From the NCBI GenBank assembly GCA_025666215.1, contig CP102593.1, positions 2,245,001 to 2,309,000 of the forward strand: a stretch of 64,000 nucleotides of DNA, in the 5' to 3' direction. Under the pieces are notes generated by a model. That model did no database searches, was not told where the DNA came from, and was given only the letters and a program-made list of their open reading frames with translations. Positions 18,390 through 27,191 of the stretch are shown here, one piece after another. Every line of letters begins with the position of its first letter. The first letter of the stretch is position 1. Made by a program: the position numbers and the translations under genes. Source of the stretch: Xanthomonas campestris pv. phormiicola. GTDB taxonomy: Bacteria; Pseudomonadota; Gammaproteobacteria; Xanthomonadales; Xanthomonadaceae.

Positions 18390-19304
18390 CTAGTCAGCCT
18401 TGGTGTCGCTGGGGATACCGGTCGCATCCGCCAGGGTCCGATCCTGCGCCGGCAGCCGTGCCGGCTCGAATGCGCGCAGCGCCGCCGCCAACAGCGTGGC
18501 CACCGAACCGGCCGCGGCCAGCGCCGCCGGCTCCTGGCCCAGCGTCGCCCAGGCCAGGCGCAGCGCCGGCAGCGGATCGGCGTCGTCCAGCGGCAGCGCG
18601 GCATGCGACTTGGACAGCTTGCGGCCGTCGCTGCCGAGCAGCAGCGGCAGGTGCAGGTAGTGCGGCGTCGGCAGGCCCAGCGCGCGCTGCAGCAGGATCT
18701 GTCTTGGCGTGGAATCGAGCAGGTCGGCGCCGCGGACCACGTCGCTGATGCCTTGCGCGGCATCGTCGACCACCACCGCCAACTGATAGGCCCAGCAGCC
18801 GTCGGCGCGCAGCAGCACGAAATCGCCGACCTCGGCATGCACGTCCTGTTCGACATCGCCGCGCACGCCGTCGCGAAACGCGACCGTGCTGCCCGGCGCC
18901 ACCCGCAGGCGCAGCGCCGGCCGCGGCCGCGCCTGCGCGGCCACGCAACGGTGGTGCACGCCGCCCTGCGCGGCCAGTTCGCTGCGGCTGCAACTGCAGG
19001 CGAACGCCTGGCCGCGCTGCAGCAGGCGCTGCGCGGCGGCCTGGTAGAGCGCAGCGCGCTCGCTCTGGCGCAGGATCGGCGCATCGGCTTCCAGCCCGCA
19101 GGCGCGCAGGCTGGCGAGTTGGCGTTCGGCCGCGCCGGGCACGCTGCGCGGCCGGTCCACGTCCTCGATGCGCAGCAGCCACTGCCCGCCGGCATGGCGC
19201 GCCAGCAGCCAGCTGCCGAAGGCGGCGAGCAGCGAGCCCAGATGCAAGGGGCCGGTGGGCGAGGGCGCGAAACGGCCGCGGTAGGGAGGCGAGGGCATGG
19301 GCAA
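18390..19304 (-). CDS. gluQ: Glutamyl-Q tRNA(Asp) synthetase
   Basis: This truncated glutamyl-tRNA synthetase relative attaches glutamate to queuosine in tRNA-Asp. The 304-residue protein has the class I HIGH-like motif [17 protein letters not shown], the zinc-site region [34 protein letters not shown] and the KMSKS-like [15 protein letters not shown]. It lacks the anticodon-binding domain, as the family does. It thus joins queG in this window as part of queuosine-dependent tRNA modification. An internal ATG two codons in is an alternative start. Confidence 0.93.
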   Translation of the reverse strand: MPMPSPPYRGRFAPSPTGPLHLGSLLAAFGSWLLARHAGGQWLLRIEDVDRPRSVPGAAERQLASLRACGLEADAPILRQSERAALYQAAAQRLLQRGQAFACSCSRSELAAQGGVHHRCVAAQARPRPALRLRVAPGSTVAFRDGVRGDVEQDVHAEVGDFVLLRADGCWAYQLAVVVDDAAQGISDVVRGADLLDSTPRQILLQRALGLPTPHYLHLPLLLGSDGRKLSKSHAALPLDDADPLPALRLAWATLGQEPAALAAAGSVATLLAAALRAFEPARLPAQDRTLADATGIPSDTKAD

Positions 19305-19401
19305 GCTGAATCGTCGGTCAGGTACGCGCTTGAATTCAAGCTGTCCGCGCCGCAGATTCGAGCCAGTCCTTCATTTTTCCTGGTGCGGAGTCCACGCCTG
19401 C

Positions 19402-20289
19402 ATGTTCAATCGAATCGCCTTGTTCCTCATCACCAATCTGGCGGTGCTGGTGCTGGCCGGCATTGTCATGTCCGTGTTCGGGATCAATCCCAACCAGATG
19501 GGCGGCCTGTTGGTGATGGCCGCGCTGTTCGGCTTCGGCGGCTCGCTGGTGTCGCTGCTGCTGTCCAAGTTCATGGCCAAGCGCGCCACCGGCGCGCAGG
19601 TGATCACCGAGCCGCGCAACCACACCGAGCGCTGGCTGCTGGAGACGGTACGGCGGCAGGCGCAGGCCGCCGGCATCGGCATGCCCGAGGTCGCGGTCTA
19701 CGACGGTCCGGAGATCAACGCCTTCGCCACCGGCGCCAACCGCAACAATGCGCTGGTCGCGGTGTCCACCGGCCTGCTGCAGAACATGACCGAAGACGAA
19801 GCGGAAGCCGTGCTCGCGCATGAGATCAGCCATGTCGCCAATGGCGACATGGTGACGATGGCGCTGCTGCAGGGCGTGCTGAACACCTTCGTGATCGTGC
19901 TGGCGCGGGTGGTCGGCGGGATCGTCGACGGTTATCTGTCCGGCAACCGTGACGGCGGCCGCCGCGGGCTGGCCTACTACGCCATCGTGATGGTGCTGGA
20001 GATGGTGTTCGGCCTGTTCGCGACGATGATCGCGATGTGGTTCTCGCGCTACCGCGAGTTCCGCGCCGACGCCGGCGGCGCCGGCCTGGCCGGGCGCCAC
20101 AAGATGATCGCGGCGCTGCAGCGGCTGGAACTCAACCATGGACAGAGCACGCTGCCGTCGCAGGTGCAGGCGTTCGGCATCGCCGGTGGCCTGGGCCAGG
20201 GCCTGCGCAAGCTGTTCATGAGCCACCCGCCGCTGTCCGAGCGCATCGCCACGCTGCGCGCCTCGCACAGCAATGCGACGGTGAGCTGA
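19402..20289 (+). CDS. htpX: Membrane zinc protease HtpX
   Basis: HtpX is an inner-membrane M48 metalloprotease that removes misfolded membrane proteins during heat and envelope stress. The 295-residue protein has two N-terminal membrane helices (about 3-23 and 35-55), the active site HEISH at 140-144 after EDEAEAVLA, two further helices around 155-210, the third ligand region [12 protein letters not shown], and the C-terminal [11 protein letters not shown]. The ATG of MFNRIAL was chosen because it is the normal family start. The promoter lies within or near the start of the divergent gluQ gene. Confidence 0.95.
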   Translation: MFNRIALFLITNLAVLVLAGIVMSVFGINPNQMGGLLVMAALFGFGGSLVSLLLSKFMAKRATGAQVITEPRNHTERWLLETVRRQAQAAGIGMPEVAVYDGPEINAFATGANRNNALVAVSTGLLQNMTEDEAEAVLAHEISHVANGDMVTMALLQGVLNTFVIVLARVVGGIVDGYLSGNRDGGRRGLAYYAIVMVLEMVFGLFATMIAMWFSRYREFRADAGGAGLAGRHKMIAALQRLELNHGQSTLPSQVQAFGIAGGLGQGLRKLFMSHPPLSERIATLRASHSNATVS

Positions 20290-20405
20290 GGCAGGAAGCG
20301 GGCTGTCACGCTCTCGGATGGCGCTTCGGCGGACTCGAGCCACCGACTGCACCTGACAGTCGGCTCGGGCAACGTCAGGCAGGTCACCCTGCCTGGCGTT
20401 GCTTT

Positions 20406-20440
20406 TTGCAGGATCGTGTGGATTTGCAGGATCGTGTGGA
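20406..20440. repeat. Two direct copies of an 18-bp sequence
   Basis: TTGCAGGATCGTGTGGA occurs at 20406-20422 and again at 20424-20440, giving a unit of 18 bp. It lies between htpX and the fimX 3' end, next to the heptad array at 20463. No function is apparent. Confidence 0.7.
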
Positions 20441-20462
20441 ACGGCCTGGCCGCTGCCGTTGC

Positions 20463-20497
20463 GAATCCCCAATCCCAAATCCCGAATCCCAAATCCC
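20463..20497 (-). repeat. Heptad array of five units after fimX
   Basis: On the minus strand five GGGATTN heptads run in a row (written on the plus strand as GAATCCC, CAATCCC, AAATCCC, GAATCCC, AAATCCC). The array starts exactly 5 bp after the fimX stop codon and ends with CGCAA, like the array after the 22763 gene. Confidence 0.85.
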
Positions 20498-20502
20498 GGC
20501 CC

Positions 20503-22575
20503 TCAAGCAAAATCGAAGGTCATCCCCGGTCCCGCCAGGCCGACGAACTCGCCCTGCACGTAGTCGACGCCGGCGCTGAACAGCAGGCTCATCGAGGTGG
20601 CGTCGGTGACGAATTCGGCGATGCTGCGGATCCCGGCCGACTGCGCGCGCTCGGTGATCTCGCGGATCTTTTCCTGGTGCTCGCGGGTCTGCGCCAGGTC
20701 CTGGGTGAAGCCGCGATCCAGTTTCAGGAACGAGGGCTGGAAATGCGCCAGCAACTGGAACGAGTCCAGGCCCGAGCCGAACTGCTCCAGCCCGACCTTG
20801 CAGCCCAGCCCGGTGGCCGCCGCCAGGAACTGCTGCGCATTGCGCAGGTGGGTGAACACCTTGGCTTCCGGCGTCTGCAGCCACAGGCGCTCGCCGGGCA
20901 CGCCGTGCGCGGCCAGTTCGCGGCGGATCAGCTCCACCATCTGCAGGTCGGCGAAGGCATCCGGGCTGATCTTGACCATCAGGCTGGTGGCATGGCCGGC
21001 GCGCTGGCGTTCGCCGATCACCGCGATCGCGCGCGCCACCACCCAGCGGTCGATCTCGGCCATCAGCCCGTGTTCGGCGGCGATGCCGAGGAACGTGGTC
21101 GGGCCGATGATCTCGTCGTTGCGCTCCAGGCGCAGGTAGGCCTCGTACAGTTCGTGCGGCTCGCCCTGCAGGTTCAGCACCGGCTGGTAGTGCAGCAGGA
21201 AGCCGTCGCCGGCCAGCGCGTCGCGCAGCTGCTGCACCCAGCGCTGGATGCGCTCTTCCTCGACCCGGTCGGCGGCGCCGGGGTCGAAGATCTTGCAGGC
21301 GTTGCCGCCCAGTTCGATGGTGGCCTGCACGTTCTCGCTGGCGCGGGCCAGGACCTGGCCGACGGTGGCGATCTTCTCGCCGATCTGCACGCCGCCGATG
21401 CTGACGGTGACCGTGGCCGAGCGTTCGCCGACGCTGAACACGTGCGCCGCATAGGCATTGAGCAGGCGCTCGGCCTGCGCCGAGGTGCGGGCGTAGTCGC
21501 CCCGCAGCAGCAGCGCGAAGTTGTGCTCGCCGAAGCGCGCCGCCTGCACGTCGCCGTCGATCGCGGCGCTCAGGTGCTGGGCCAGCGCCGCCACCAGCGC
21601 GTCGGCCGAGTCCAGGCCGATGTCGGCCAGCAGCCGCGTGTAGTGGTCGGGTTCGACCAGCAGGAAGCCGTAGTGGCCGTCGCCGCGGCCGACCTGGGCC
21701 ACCGCGTTCTCCAGCGCCAGCATGAAGGTCGGGCGGTTGAGCAGGCCGGTGACCTGGTCGCGCTGGCGCAGGTCCTCGACCTCGCGGGCCAGTTCCGGAT
21801 CGAATTCCTCGCGGCGGCGGAACACCACCTGCACGCAGGCCTCGCCCTCGTAGCTGGCGGTGGCGAACTCCATCGTCGCCGGGAAGCTCTCGCCTTCCAT
21901 GGTGCGCGCGTCGACCTGGTACTGCGCCGGCGGCGGTTCGCCCTTGCCCAGCGACTTCAGCAGTTGCTTGAATTCGTCCACATGCTGCGGCGCGACCATG
22001 TCCAGCAGCGACACGCCCTCGACGTCGTCGAACGAGGCGAAGCCGAACATCTCCAGATAGGCGTCGTTGGCGCGGATATGCATGCCTTCGTGGATGTAGG
22101 CGATCGGATCGCGCGAGGAGGCGATCAGCGCATCGCAGCGGCGCTCGGTCTCGCGCATCTGCGCCTCGATCCGGCGCAGCCCGCGGCGCGCGTGCAGGTC
22201 GGCCCAGGTCGTGCGCACCACCGCCAGCAGGTGCTCGGGGCGCTGGCGCAGCGCGATCGCGCGCGCGCCGCCGGCCACCGCCTCGACCCATTCGTTCTCG
22301 TCGATGCCGTCGGCGAGCAGGATCACCGGGATGTCCTTGCCGCTGGCGCCCACGCGCTGCAGCACCTGCGGCAGCGGGATGGCCCGCGAGCGCGCGCTCA
22401 GCACCAGGTCGATCGGCTGCGCGGCGAGCATGGCGCCGAGTTCCTCGGCGTGCTGCGGCCGCGACGGCCGCACCGCGATGCCGCTGTTGCGCAGGCTGCT
22501 GACGATCGCTTCGGCGTCTTCACCGCTGTCGTCGACGATCATCAGGCGCAGGGTGGTGTCTTTGCCTGTTTGCAT
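20503..22575 (-). CDS. fimX: FimX-like degenerate GGDEF/EAL c-di-GMP effector
   Basis: The 690-residue protein has a receiver-like domain (about 8-130), a PAS domain (about 150-255), a GGDEF domain (about 262-425) and an EAL domain (about 440-690). This order and length match FimX of Xanthomonas, which binds c-di-GMP through its EAL domain and works with PilZ and PilB in type IV pilus assembly. Both catalytic domains look inactive: the GGDEF site reads GEHNF, the EAL site reads EAYLRL, and the later metal motifs read EQFGSGLDSF and AEFVTDA. A receptor rather than an enzyme is therefore likely. The type IV pilus link is inferred from the family, since no pil genes are nearby. Confidence 0.82.
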   Translation of the reverse strand: MQTGKDTTLRLMIVDDSGEDAEAIVSSLRNSGIAVRPSRPQHAEELGAMLAAQPIDLVLSARSRAIPLPQVLQRVGASGKDIPVILLADGIDENEWVEAVAGGARAIALRQRPEHLLAVVRTTWADLHARRGLRRIEAQMRETERRCDALIASSRDPIAYIHEGMHIRANDAYLEMFGFASFDDVEGVSLLDMVAPQHVDEFKQLLKSLGKGEPPPAQYQVDARTMEGESFPATMEFATASYEGEACVQVVFRRREEFDPELAREVEDLRQRDQVTGLLNRPTFMLALENAVAQVGRGDGHYGFLLVEPDHYTRLLADIGLDSADALVAALAQHLSAAIDGDVQAARFGEHNFALLLRGDYARTSAQAERLLNAYAAHVFSVGERSATVTVSIGGVQIGEKIATVGQVLARASENVQATIELGGNACKIFDPGAADRVEEERIQRWVQQLRDALAGDGFLLHYQPVLNLQGEPHELYEAYLRLERNDEIIGPTTFLGIAAEHGLMAEIDRWVVARAIAVIGERQRAGHATSLMVKISPDAFADLQMVELIRRELAAHGVPGERLWLQTPEAKVFTHLRNAQQFLAAATGLGCKVGLEQFGSGLDSFQLLAHFQPSFLKLDRGFTQDLAQTREHQEKIREITERAQSAGIRSIAEFVTDATSMSLLFSAGVDYVQGEFVGLAGPGMTFDFA

Positions 22576-22634
22576 GAAGTCTCCCGGAGACGGGGTTTAA
22601 TACACGATGCCTGCAGCGGCGTCCATGTGTGGCC

Positions 22635-22662
22635 GGGATTGGGGATTCGGGATTGGGGATTC
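22635..22662 (+). repeat. Heptad array of four units upstream of fimX
   Basis: Four consecutive heptads, alternating GGGATTG and GGGATTC, are preceded by GGCC and followed by CGTAA. Together with the oppositely oriented array at 22737 it forms an inverted pair around a 74-bp centre, between fimX and the 22763 gene. Confidence 0.85.
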
Positions 22663-22736
22663 GTAACGGCGTGCTTCGATGTTTATGCCCAACCCGGGCA
22701 ACCCATGAACGTTCAGGCGAGGGGAGCCGCTTTTGC

Positions 22737-22757
22737 GAATCCCCAATCCCCAATCCC
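22737..22757 (-). repeat. Heptad array of three units after the YhiN-like gene
   Basis: On the minus strand the units are GGGATTG, GGGATTG and GGGATTC, preceded by CGGCC that directly follows the stop codon of the 22763-23959 gene and followed by GCAAAA. The layout is the same as that of the array after fimX. Confidence 0.82.
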
Positions 22758-22762
22758 GGCCG

Positions 22763-23959
22763 TCAGGCCACCGCGCCGGCCGCGTGGCCCGAGGCCCAGG
22801 CCCACTGGAAGTTGTAGCCGCCCAGCCAGCCGGTCACGTCCAGCACCTCGCCGACGAAGTGCAGGCCGGGCACCTGGCGCGATTCCATCGTCGCCGACGA
22901 CACCTGATCGGTGTCCACCCCGCCCAGGGTGACCTCGGCGGTGCGGTAGCCCTCGGTGCCGCTGGCCACCAGCGGCCAGGCGCCGAGCAGGGCGGCGGCG
23001 GCGCGCAGCTGCGGTTCGTCGAGCTGGCGGACCGGCTTGTCCGGCAGCCAGACTTCGCACAGGCGCTGCGCGAAGCGGCGCGGCAGCGCCTCGCCCAGCA
23101 CCGTGCGCAGCTCGGCGGCGCCGCGCAGGCGCTTGTGCTCACGCAGCCACGCGGCCGCGTCCTGCCCGGGCAGCAGGTCCAGGCGCAGGTCGTCGCCCGG
23201 CTGCCAGTACGAGGAGATCTGCAGGATCGCCGGGCCGCTGATGCCGCGATGGGTGATCAGCATGGAGTTGCGGAAGCTGGCGCCGTTGCAGCTGGCCTCG
23301 ACCGGCAGCGCCAGGCCGGACAGGTCCTGCAGGCGTTCCTGGTGCTTGCCGCTGAGGGTCAGCGGCACCAGCCCGGCACGGGTCGGCAGCACGGCATGGC
23401 CGAACTGGCGGGCCAGTTCGTAGCCGAAGCCGCTGGCGCCCAGGCTGGGAATGGACAGCCCGCCGCTGGCCACGACCAGCGAGGCGGCGTGCACCGGGCC
23501 GTCGTCGCTGTCGATGCGGAACCCCTCGCTGCCGCGTTCCACGCCGCGCACTGCGCACTGCGTGCGGATGGTGACGCTAGCCGCGTCGCATTCGTCCACC
23601 AGCATGCGCACGATCTGCTTGGAGGAGATGTCGCAGAACAGCTGGCCCAGTTCCTTCTCGTGGTAGGCGATGGCGTGGCGTTCGACCATCCCGATGAAGT
23701 CGGTCGGGCGGTAGCGCGCCAGCGCCGACTTGCAGAAGTGCGGGTTGGCGGACAGGAAATTGCCCGGGCCGGTGCCGGTGTTGGTGAAGTTGCAGCGCCC
23801 GCCGCCGGACATCAGGATCTTCTTGCCGACCTTGTTGGCGTGCTCGATCACCCGCACGCGGCGCCCGCGGCGGCCGGCGGTCAGCGCGCACATCAGCCCG
23901 GCGGCGCCGGCGCCGATGACCGCGACGTCGACCCGGATCGGCTCGGCGCGTGCGCTCAT
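22763..23959 (-). CDS. BaiN/YhiN-family FAD-dependent oxidoreductase
   Basis: This 398-residue flavoprotein belongs to the HI0933/YhiN/BaiN group. It has the N-terminal dinucleotide motif VIGAGAAGLMCALTAGRRG, the family motif GKKILMSGGGRCNFTNTG, ASGGLSIPSLGASGFGYELA, and the C-terminal EVTLGGVDTDQV and LDVTGWLGGYNFQWAWASG. Substrates of the group are mostly unknown; the BaiN name comes from a bile acid reductase in Clostridium, which is unlikely to be relevant here. The start codon overlaps the stop of the yaeQ gene by 4 bp, so it is the second gene of that operon. Confidence 0.9.
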   Translation of the reverse strand: MSARAEPIRVDVAVIGAGAAGLMCALTAGRRGRRVRVIEHANKVGKKILMSGGGRCNFTNTGTGPGNFLSANPHFCKSALARYRPTDFIGMVERHAIAYHEKELGQLFCDISSKQIVRMLVDECDAASVTIRTQCAVRGVERGSEGFRIDSDDGPVHAASLVVASGGLSIPSLGASGFGYELARQFGHAVLPTRAGLVPLTLSGKHQERLQDLSGLALPVEASCNGASFRNSMLITHRGISGPAILQISSYWQPGDDLRLDLLPGQDAAAWLREHKRLRGAAELRTVLGEALPRRFAQRLCEVWLPDKPVRQLDEPQLRAAAALLGAWPLVASGTEGYRTAEVTLGGVDTDQVSSATMESRQVPGLHFVGEVLDVTGWLGGYNFQWAWASGHAAGAVA

Positions 23960-24501
23960 GCCGCGGCTTTGCGCACCGTCGGGGTGAAGGTGACGCTGCC
24001 GGCGTCGCCGAGCAGCTGCACTTCGCCGTCCTGGATCACCACGTCGAAACGCATGCTGCGCTGGATCAGCTCGGCCGCCGCCGCGACCGCGTCGCCGGGC
24101 AGGTCGATCACCTGCAGCGGCTTGAGCTTGAGCAGGCCGGAGGCGTTCTTCTCCCACCAGATGTCGGCGACGCGGCCGCCGTAGTTGGCCACGAGCACCT
24201 CGCGGGCGCGGCCGCAGGCCTTGCGGATGCGCGATTCGTCGGGCTGGCCGACCTCGATCCATTGTTCGATCGCGCCGGTGTAGTCCATCCGCCACAGGTC
24301 CGGCTCATCGTCGCTGCTCAGGCCCTTGCCGAACAGCAGGCGTTCCTCGGCGAACAGGGCGAAGGTCAGCAGCCGCGCCATCAGCCGCTGGTCGGTCTCG
24401 GACGGGTGCTGGGCCAGGGTCAGCGCATGCGCCGCGTAGTAGCCGCGGTCCATGTCGGAAATCTGCAGATCGGCCTTGCGGAGGGTGGCGGTGAGGGCCA
24501 T
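23956..24501 (-). CDS. yaeQ: YaeQ family protein
   Basis: The 181-residue protein matches YaeQ throughout: LRKADLQISDMDRGYYAAHALTLAQHPSETDQRLMARLL near the start, a central AIEQWIEVGQPDE, YGGRVADIWWEKN and the C-terminal beta strands. YaeQ has a PD-(D/E)XK-like fold, and E. coli YaeQ was once described as compensating for RfaH loss, but its biochemical role is not settled. It is transcribed with the downstream flavoprotein gene. The chosen ATG is preceded by GGTGAGGGCC. Confidence 0.9.
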   Translation of the reverse strand: MALTATLRKADLQISDMDRGYYAAHALTLAQHPSETDQRLMARLLTFALFAEERLLFGKGLSSDDEPDLWRMDYTGAIEQWIEVGQPDESRIRKACGRAREVLVANYGGRVADIWWEKNASGLLKLKPLQVIDLPGDAVAAAAELIQRSMRFDVVIQDGEVQLLGDAGSVTFTPTVRKAAA

Positions 24502-24543
24502 GCGGCTACCGGGATCAAAGGGCGGCCATGATAATGCGTGGCG

Positions 24544-25449
24544 ATGTCCGATCCCCGCCCGCCGTCCGCATTCGTTCCGGCCCCGAGCCGTTGGCAACTG
24601 CCGCCGGGGCCGTGGCCGACCCTGCTGGATGGCTTGTGCGTGCGCTTCCCGCAGGTGACGCGGGCGCAGTGGCAGGACCGTTGCGCCCGCGGCCGCGTGC
24701 AGGACCTGGACGGGCAGCCGCTGCCGGCATCGCTGCCGTACCGGGTCGGGCTGGAAGTGCGCTATTTCCGCGAGGTCGTCGACGAGGCGCCGATCGCCGG
24801 GGTGGAGCGCATCGTCCATGCCGATGCGCATCTGGTGGTGGCCGACAAGCCGCATGGGCTGCCGGTGACCCCGTCCGGGCGCTATGTGCGCGAGACCTTG
24901 CTGGCGCGGCTGGTGGCGCGGCTCGGCAATCCGGCGCTGGTGCCGCTGCACCGGCTGGACCGCGCCACCGCCGGGTTGGTGCTGTTCTCGGCCGATCCGC
25001 GCAGCCGCGCCGCCTATCAGGCGCTGTTCCGCGAGCGGCGCATCGCCAAGACCTACCAGGCGCTGGCCCCGGCCTTGCCGGGACAGGCGTTTCCGCTGCT
25101 GCGCGCGAGCCGGCTGGTGCGCGGCGAGCCGTTCTTCCGCATGGCCGAAGCCGACGGCGAGGCCAACAGCCTGACCCGGATCGCTGTGCTGGACGCACCC
25201 GCCGGACCGCTGTGGCGCTACGCGCTGGCGCCGGTGACCGGGCGCAAGCACCAGCTGCGCGTGCACATGGCCGCGCTGGGCGCGCCGATCCTGGGCGATG
25301 CGCTGTATCCGCAGTTGCGTGCGGAGGAAGAGGGCGCCTGCGCCGGTGGGCTGCAGCTGTTGGCATGCGGACTGGCGTTCGACGATCCGCTCAGCGGGCA
25401 GGCACGCAGTTTCGCCAGTGCGCAGACCTTGGCCTGGCCGTCGGCGTGA
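24544..25449 (+). CDS. RluA-family pseudouridine synthase
   Basis: The 301-residue protein converts uridine to pseudouridine in RNA. It has the catalytic motif PLHRLDRATAGLVLFS with the active-site Asp, VADKPHGLPVTPSG before it, and the C-terminal TGRKHQLRVHMAALGAPILGDALYP. The N-terminal 80 residues have a shortened S4-like region, so the site cannot be told: an rRNA or tRNA substrate is possible. A GTG two codons earlier is an alternative start. The yaeQ gene is divergent, 42 bp away. Confidence 0.88.
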   Translation: MSDPRPPSAFVPAPSRWQLPPGPWPTLLDGLCVRFPQVTRAQWQDRCARGRVQDLDGQPLPASLPYRVGLEVRYFREVVDEAPIAGVERIVHADAHLVVADKPHGLPVTPSGRYVRETLLARLVARLGNPALVPLHRLDRATAGLVLFSADPRSRAAYQALFRERRIAKTYQALAPALPGQAFPLLRASRLVRGEPFFRMAEADGEANSLTRIAVLDAPAGPLWRYALAPVTGRKHQLRVHMAALGAPILGDALYPQLRAEEEGACAGGLQLLACGLAFDDPLSGQARSFASAQTLAWPSA

Positions 25450-25464
25450 TGACGCGACCGAACT

Positions 25465-25520
25465 CCGCGAGGCGCGTCGCGCCCCACCCTTGCCCCAACC
25501 CCTCTCCCCAGGGGAGAGGG
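25465..25520. repeat. 56-bp repeat element, copy 1
   Basis: This element starts CCGCGAGGCG, contains CCCACCCTTGCCCC and ends in the hairpin CCCTCTCCCCAGGGGAGAGGG. A second copy lies at 28317-28371. The hairpin follows the stop of the pseudouridine synthase gene by about 50 bp and could act as a transcription end signal. Confidence 0.75.
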
Positions 25521-25683
25521 CTTTCAGTGTCATGGTGGATGACGATTGCGTGCGCCGACAGGTTATCCAGTGGAACGCCCGGCAAGGGGAGGGCGGCTGC
25601 GCAATTTGCGTGGAACGGCAGGGATATCGACCGCGCTACCGCGGACTTTAGGCCTGTGTCCAGCATCTTTGGGGGCGATCTCG

Positions 25684-25699
25684 GTTTGTCTACACAAAC
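25684..25699. promoter_or_regulatory. Inverted repeat upstream of cspA
   Basis: The perfect inverted repeat GTTTGT-CTAC-ACAAAC lies about 195 bp before the cspA start in locally A+T-rich DNA. A TATGGT sequence (25726-25731) follows and may be the -10 box. If so, the mRNA would have a long 5' leader of about 160 nt, as is usual for cold-shock genes. Confidence 0.4.
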
Positions 25700-25893
25700 T
25701 TGTCGCTTTTTGCGAACGACCCGCGTATGGTAGGTTCCACTGTGTTTGCTAGGGTCACCGTGAATCGTGGCCTGGTGCAGTTGATCTCGCGATCCGCTTC
25801 ATCGTTCCGCTTTACCAACGCCTGCAACTCAGTCTCGGCCCCGATACCCGGTGGCTGCGATTTTCTTAAATTCAATGTTTCAGGAGTTAGTAA

Positions 25894-26103
25894 ATGAGCG
25901 AGCGTCAGGGTGGTACTGTGAAGTGGTTCAACGATGCCAAGGGCTTCGGCTTCATCACCCCGGAAAGCGGCCCGGACCTGTTCGTGCATTTCCGCGCGAT
26001 CCAGGGTACCGGCTTCAAGTCGCTGCAGGAAGGCCAGAAGGTGACGTTCGTCGCCGTTCAGGGCCAGAAGGGCATGCAGGCCGACCAGGTGCAGGCCGTC
26101 TAA
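25894..26103 (+). CDS. cspA: Cold-shock domain protein
   Basis: This 69-residue single-domain cold-shock protein binds single-stranded RNA and DNA and melts RNA structure. It has the RNP1-type motif KGFGFITPE and RNP2-type DLFVHFRAI after [10 protein letters not shown] strong AGGAG ribosome-binding site lies at 25882-25886. The 444-bp region upstream holds no gene and probably contains a long leader, which in this family controls mRNA stability at low temperature. A clear terminator follows the gene, so it is monocistronic. Whether it is cold-induced or constitutive cannot be told. Confidence 0.95.
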   Translation: MSERQGGTVKWFNDAKGFGFITPESGPDLFVHFRAIQGTGFKSLQEGQKVTFVAVQGQKGMQADQVQAV

Positions 26104-26131
26104 GTTAGACGCCAGCTACCGCAAGGTTGCC

Positions 26132-26165
26132 AAAACGCCGGGAGCGCAAGCTTCCGGCGTTTTTA
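26132..26165 (+). terminator. Rho-independent terminator of cspA
   Basis: A 14-bp stem, AAAACGCCGGGAGC pairing with GCTTCCGGCGTTTT through one G-T pair, closes on GCAA and runs into TTTTTA. It lies 28 bp after the cspA stop. Confidence 0.9.
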
Positions 26166-26449
26166 TTTGTGCGCGTACCGGCTGAGTCCGCCTGCCCCGG
26201 CCTGGCGCCTGCCCCGGCCTGGAGCGGCATCGGCGCCGGCGCCAGGCGCAGTTCCAGCGTCATCGGTACCGAGACGCTGCGCGACCATCGAGCTTCCGGA
26301 AAGCTGGATTCCGGAATTGCACGCAAGCATATCAATGGTTTGCGCGCCTGCCGGTCGAATTTTTCGGGATGCTTGGAGGTTTCCTGTAGTCGCGATCCCC
26401 CCGCAGGCCCGGCTACCATGGCCGCCCCCGCGCCTTCGGAACCGTTGCC

Positions 26450-27145
26450 ATGATCACCGTCCACCACCTCAACCAGTCCCGTTCCCAGCGCGTGCTGTGG
26501 CTGCTGGAGGAACTGGAGCTGCCCTACCAGGTGGTCAAATATCAGCGCGACAAGCAGACCATGCTGGCGCCGCCGGAACTGCGCGCGATCCATCCGCTGG
26601 GCAAGTCGCCGGTGCTGGTCGACGACGGCCATGTGCTGGCCGAATCCGGCGCGATCCTGGATTACGTGGTGGAGCGCTACGACACCGAGCGCGCGTTGTC
26701 GCCGTCGCCGCAGCCGCTGGAGGCGCCCGAGCGCCTGCGTTACCGCTACTGGATGCACTACGCCGAGGGTTCGGCGATGCCGCCGTTGCTGATGAGCCTG
26801 GTGTTCGGGCGCATCCGTTCGGCGAAGATGCCGTTCTTCGCGCGGCCGATCGCCCGTGCCATCGTCGACAAGGCCATGCACAGCTTCGTCGGCCCGCAGC
26901 TGAAGCTGCACCTGGACTGGATGGAGCGCGAACTGGCCGCCAGCGGCTGGTTCGCCGGCGACCGCTTCACTGCGGCCGACGTGCAGATGAGCTTCCCGGT
27001 CCAGGCCGCGGCCGCGCGCGCCAGCCTGCAGAGCTATCCGAACCTGGCCGGCTTCGTGCAGCGCATCGAGCAGCGCCCGGCCTACCAGCGCGCGCTGCAG
27101 CAGGGCGGGCCGTTCGAACTGCTCGGCAGCGGCAAGGGCGACTGA
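26450..27145 (+). CDS. Glutathione S-transferase
   Basis: This 231-residue protein has the thioredoxin-fold N-terminal domain (about 1-80), with the likely activating Ser10 in LNQSRSQRVLWLLEELELPY and the glutathione contact region GKSPVLVDDGHVLAESGAIL, followed by an all-helical C-terminal domain with FTAADVQMSFPV. GSTs conjugate glutathione to electrophiles or act as peroxidases. The closest known group is the bacterial/fungal GST that lacks a specified substrate. The 284 bp between the cspA terminator and this gene show no recognisable element. Confidence 0.9.
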   Translation: MITVHHLNQSRSQRVLWLLEELELPYQVVKYQRDKQTMLAPPELRAIHPLGKSPVLVDDGHVLAESGAILDYVVERYDTERALSPSPQPLEAPERLRYRYWMHYAEGSAMPPLLMSLVFGRIRSAKMPFFARPIARAIVDKAMHSFVGPQLKLHLDWMERELAASGWFAGDRFTAADVQMSFPVQAAAARASLQSYPNLAGFVQRIEQRPAYQRALQQGGPFELLGSGKGD

Positions 27146-27191
27146 GCGTCCTGTTCGCGGCGGTCAGGCAGGCCACGCCGCCTCGGCCGGT

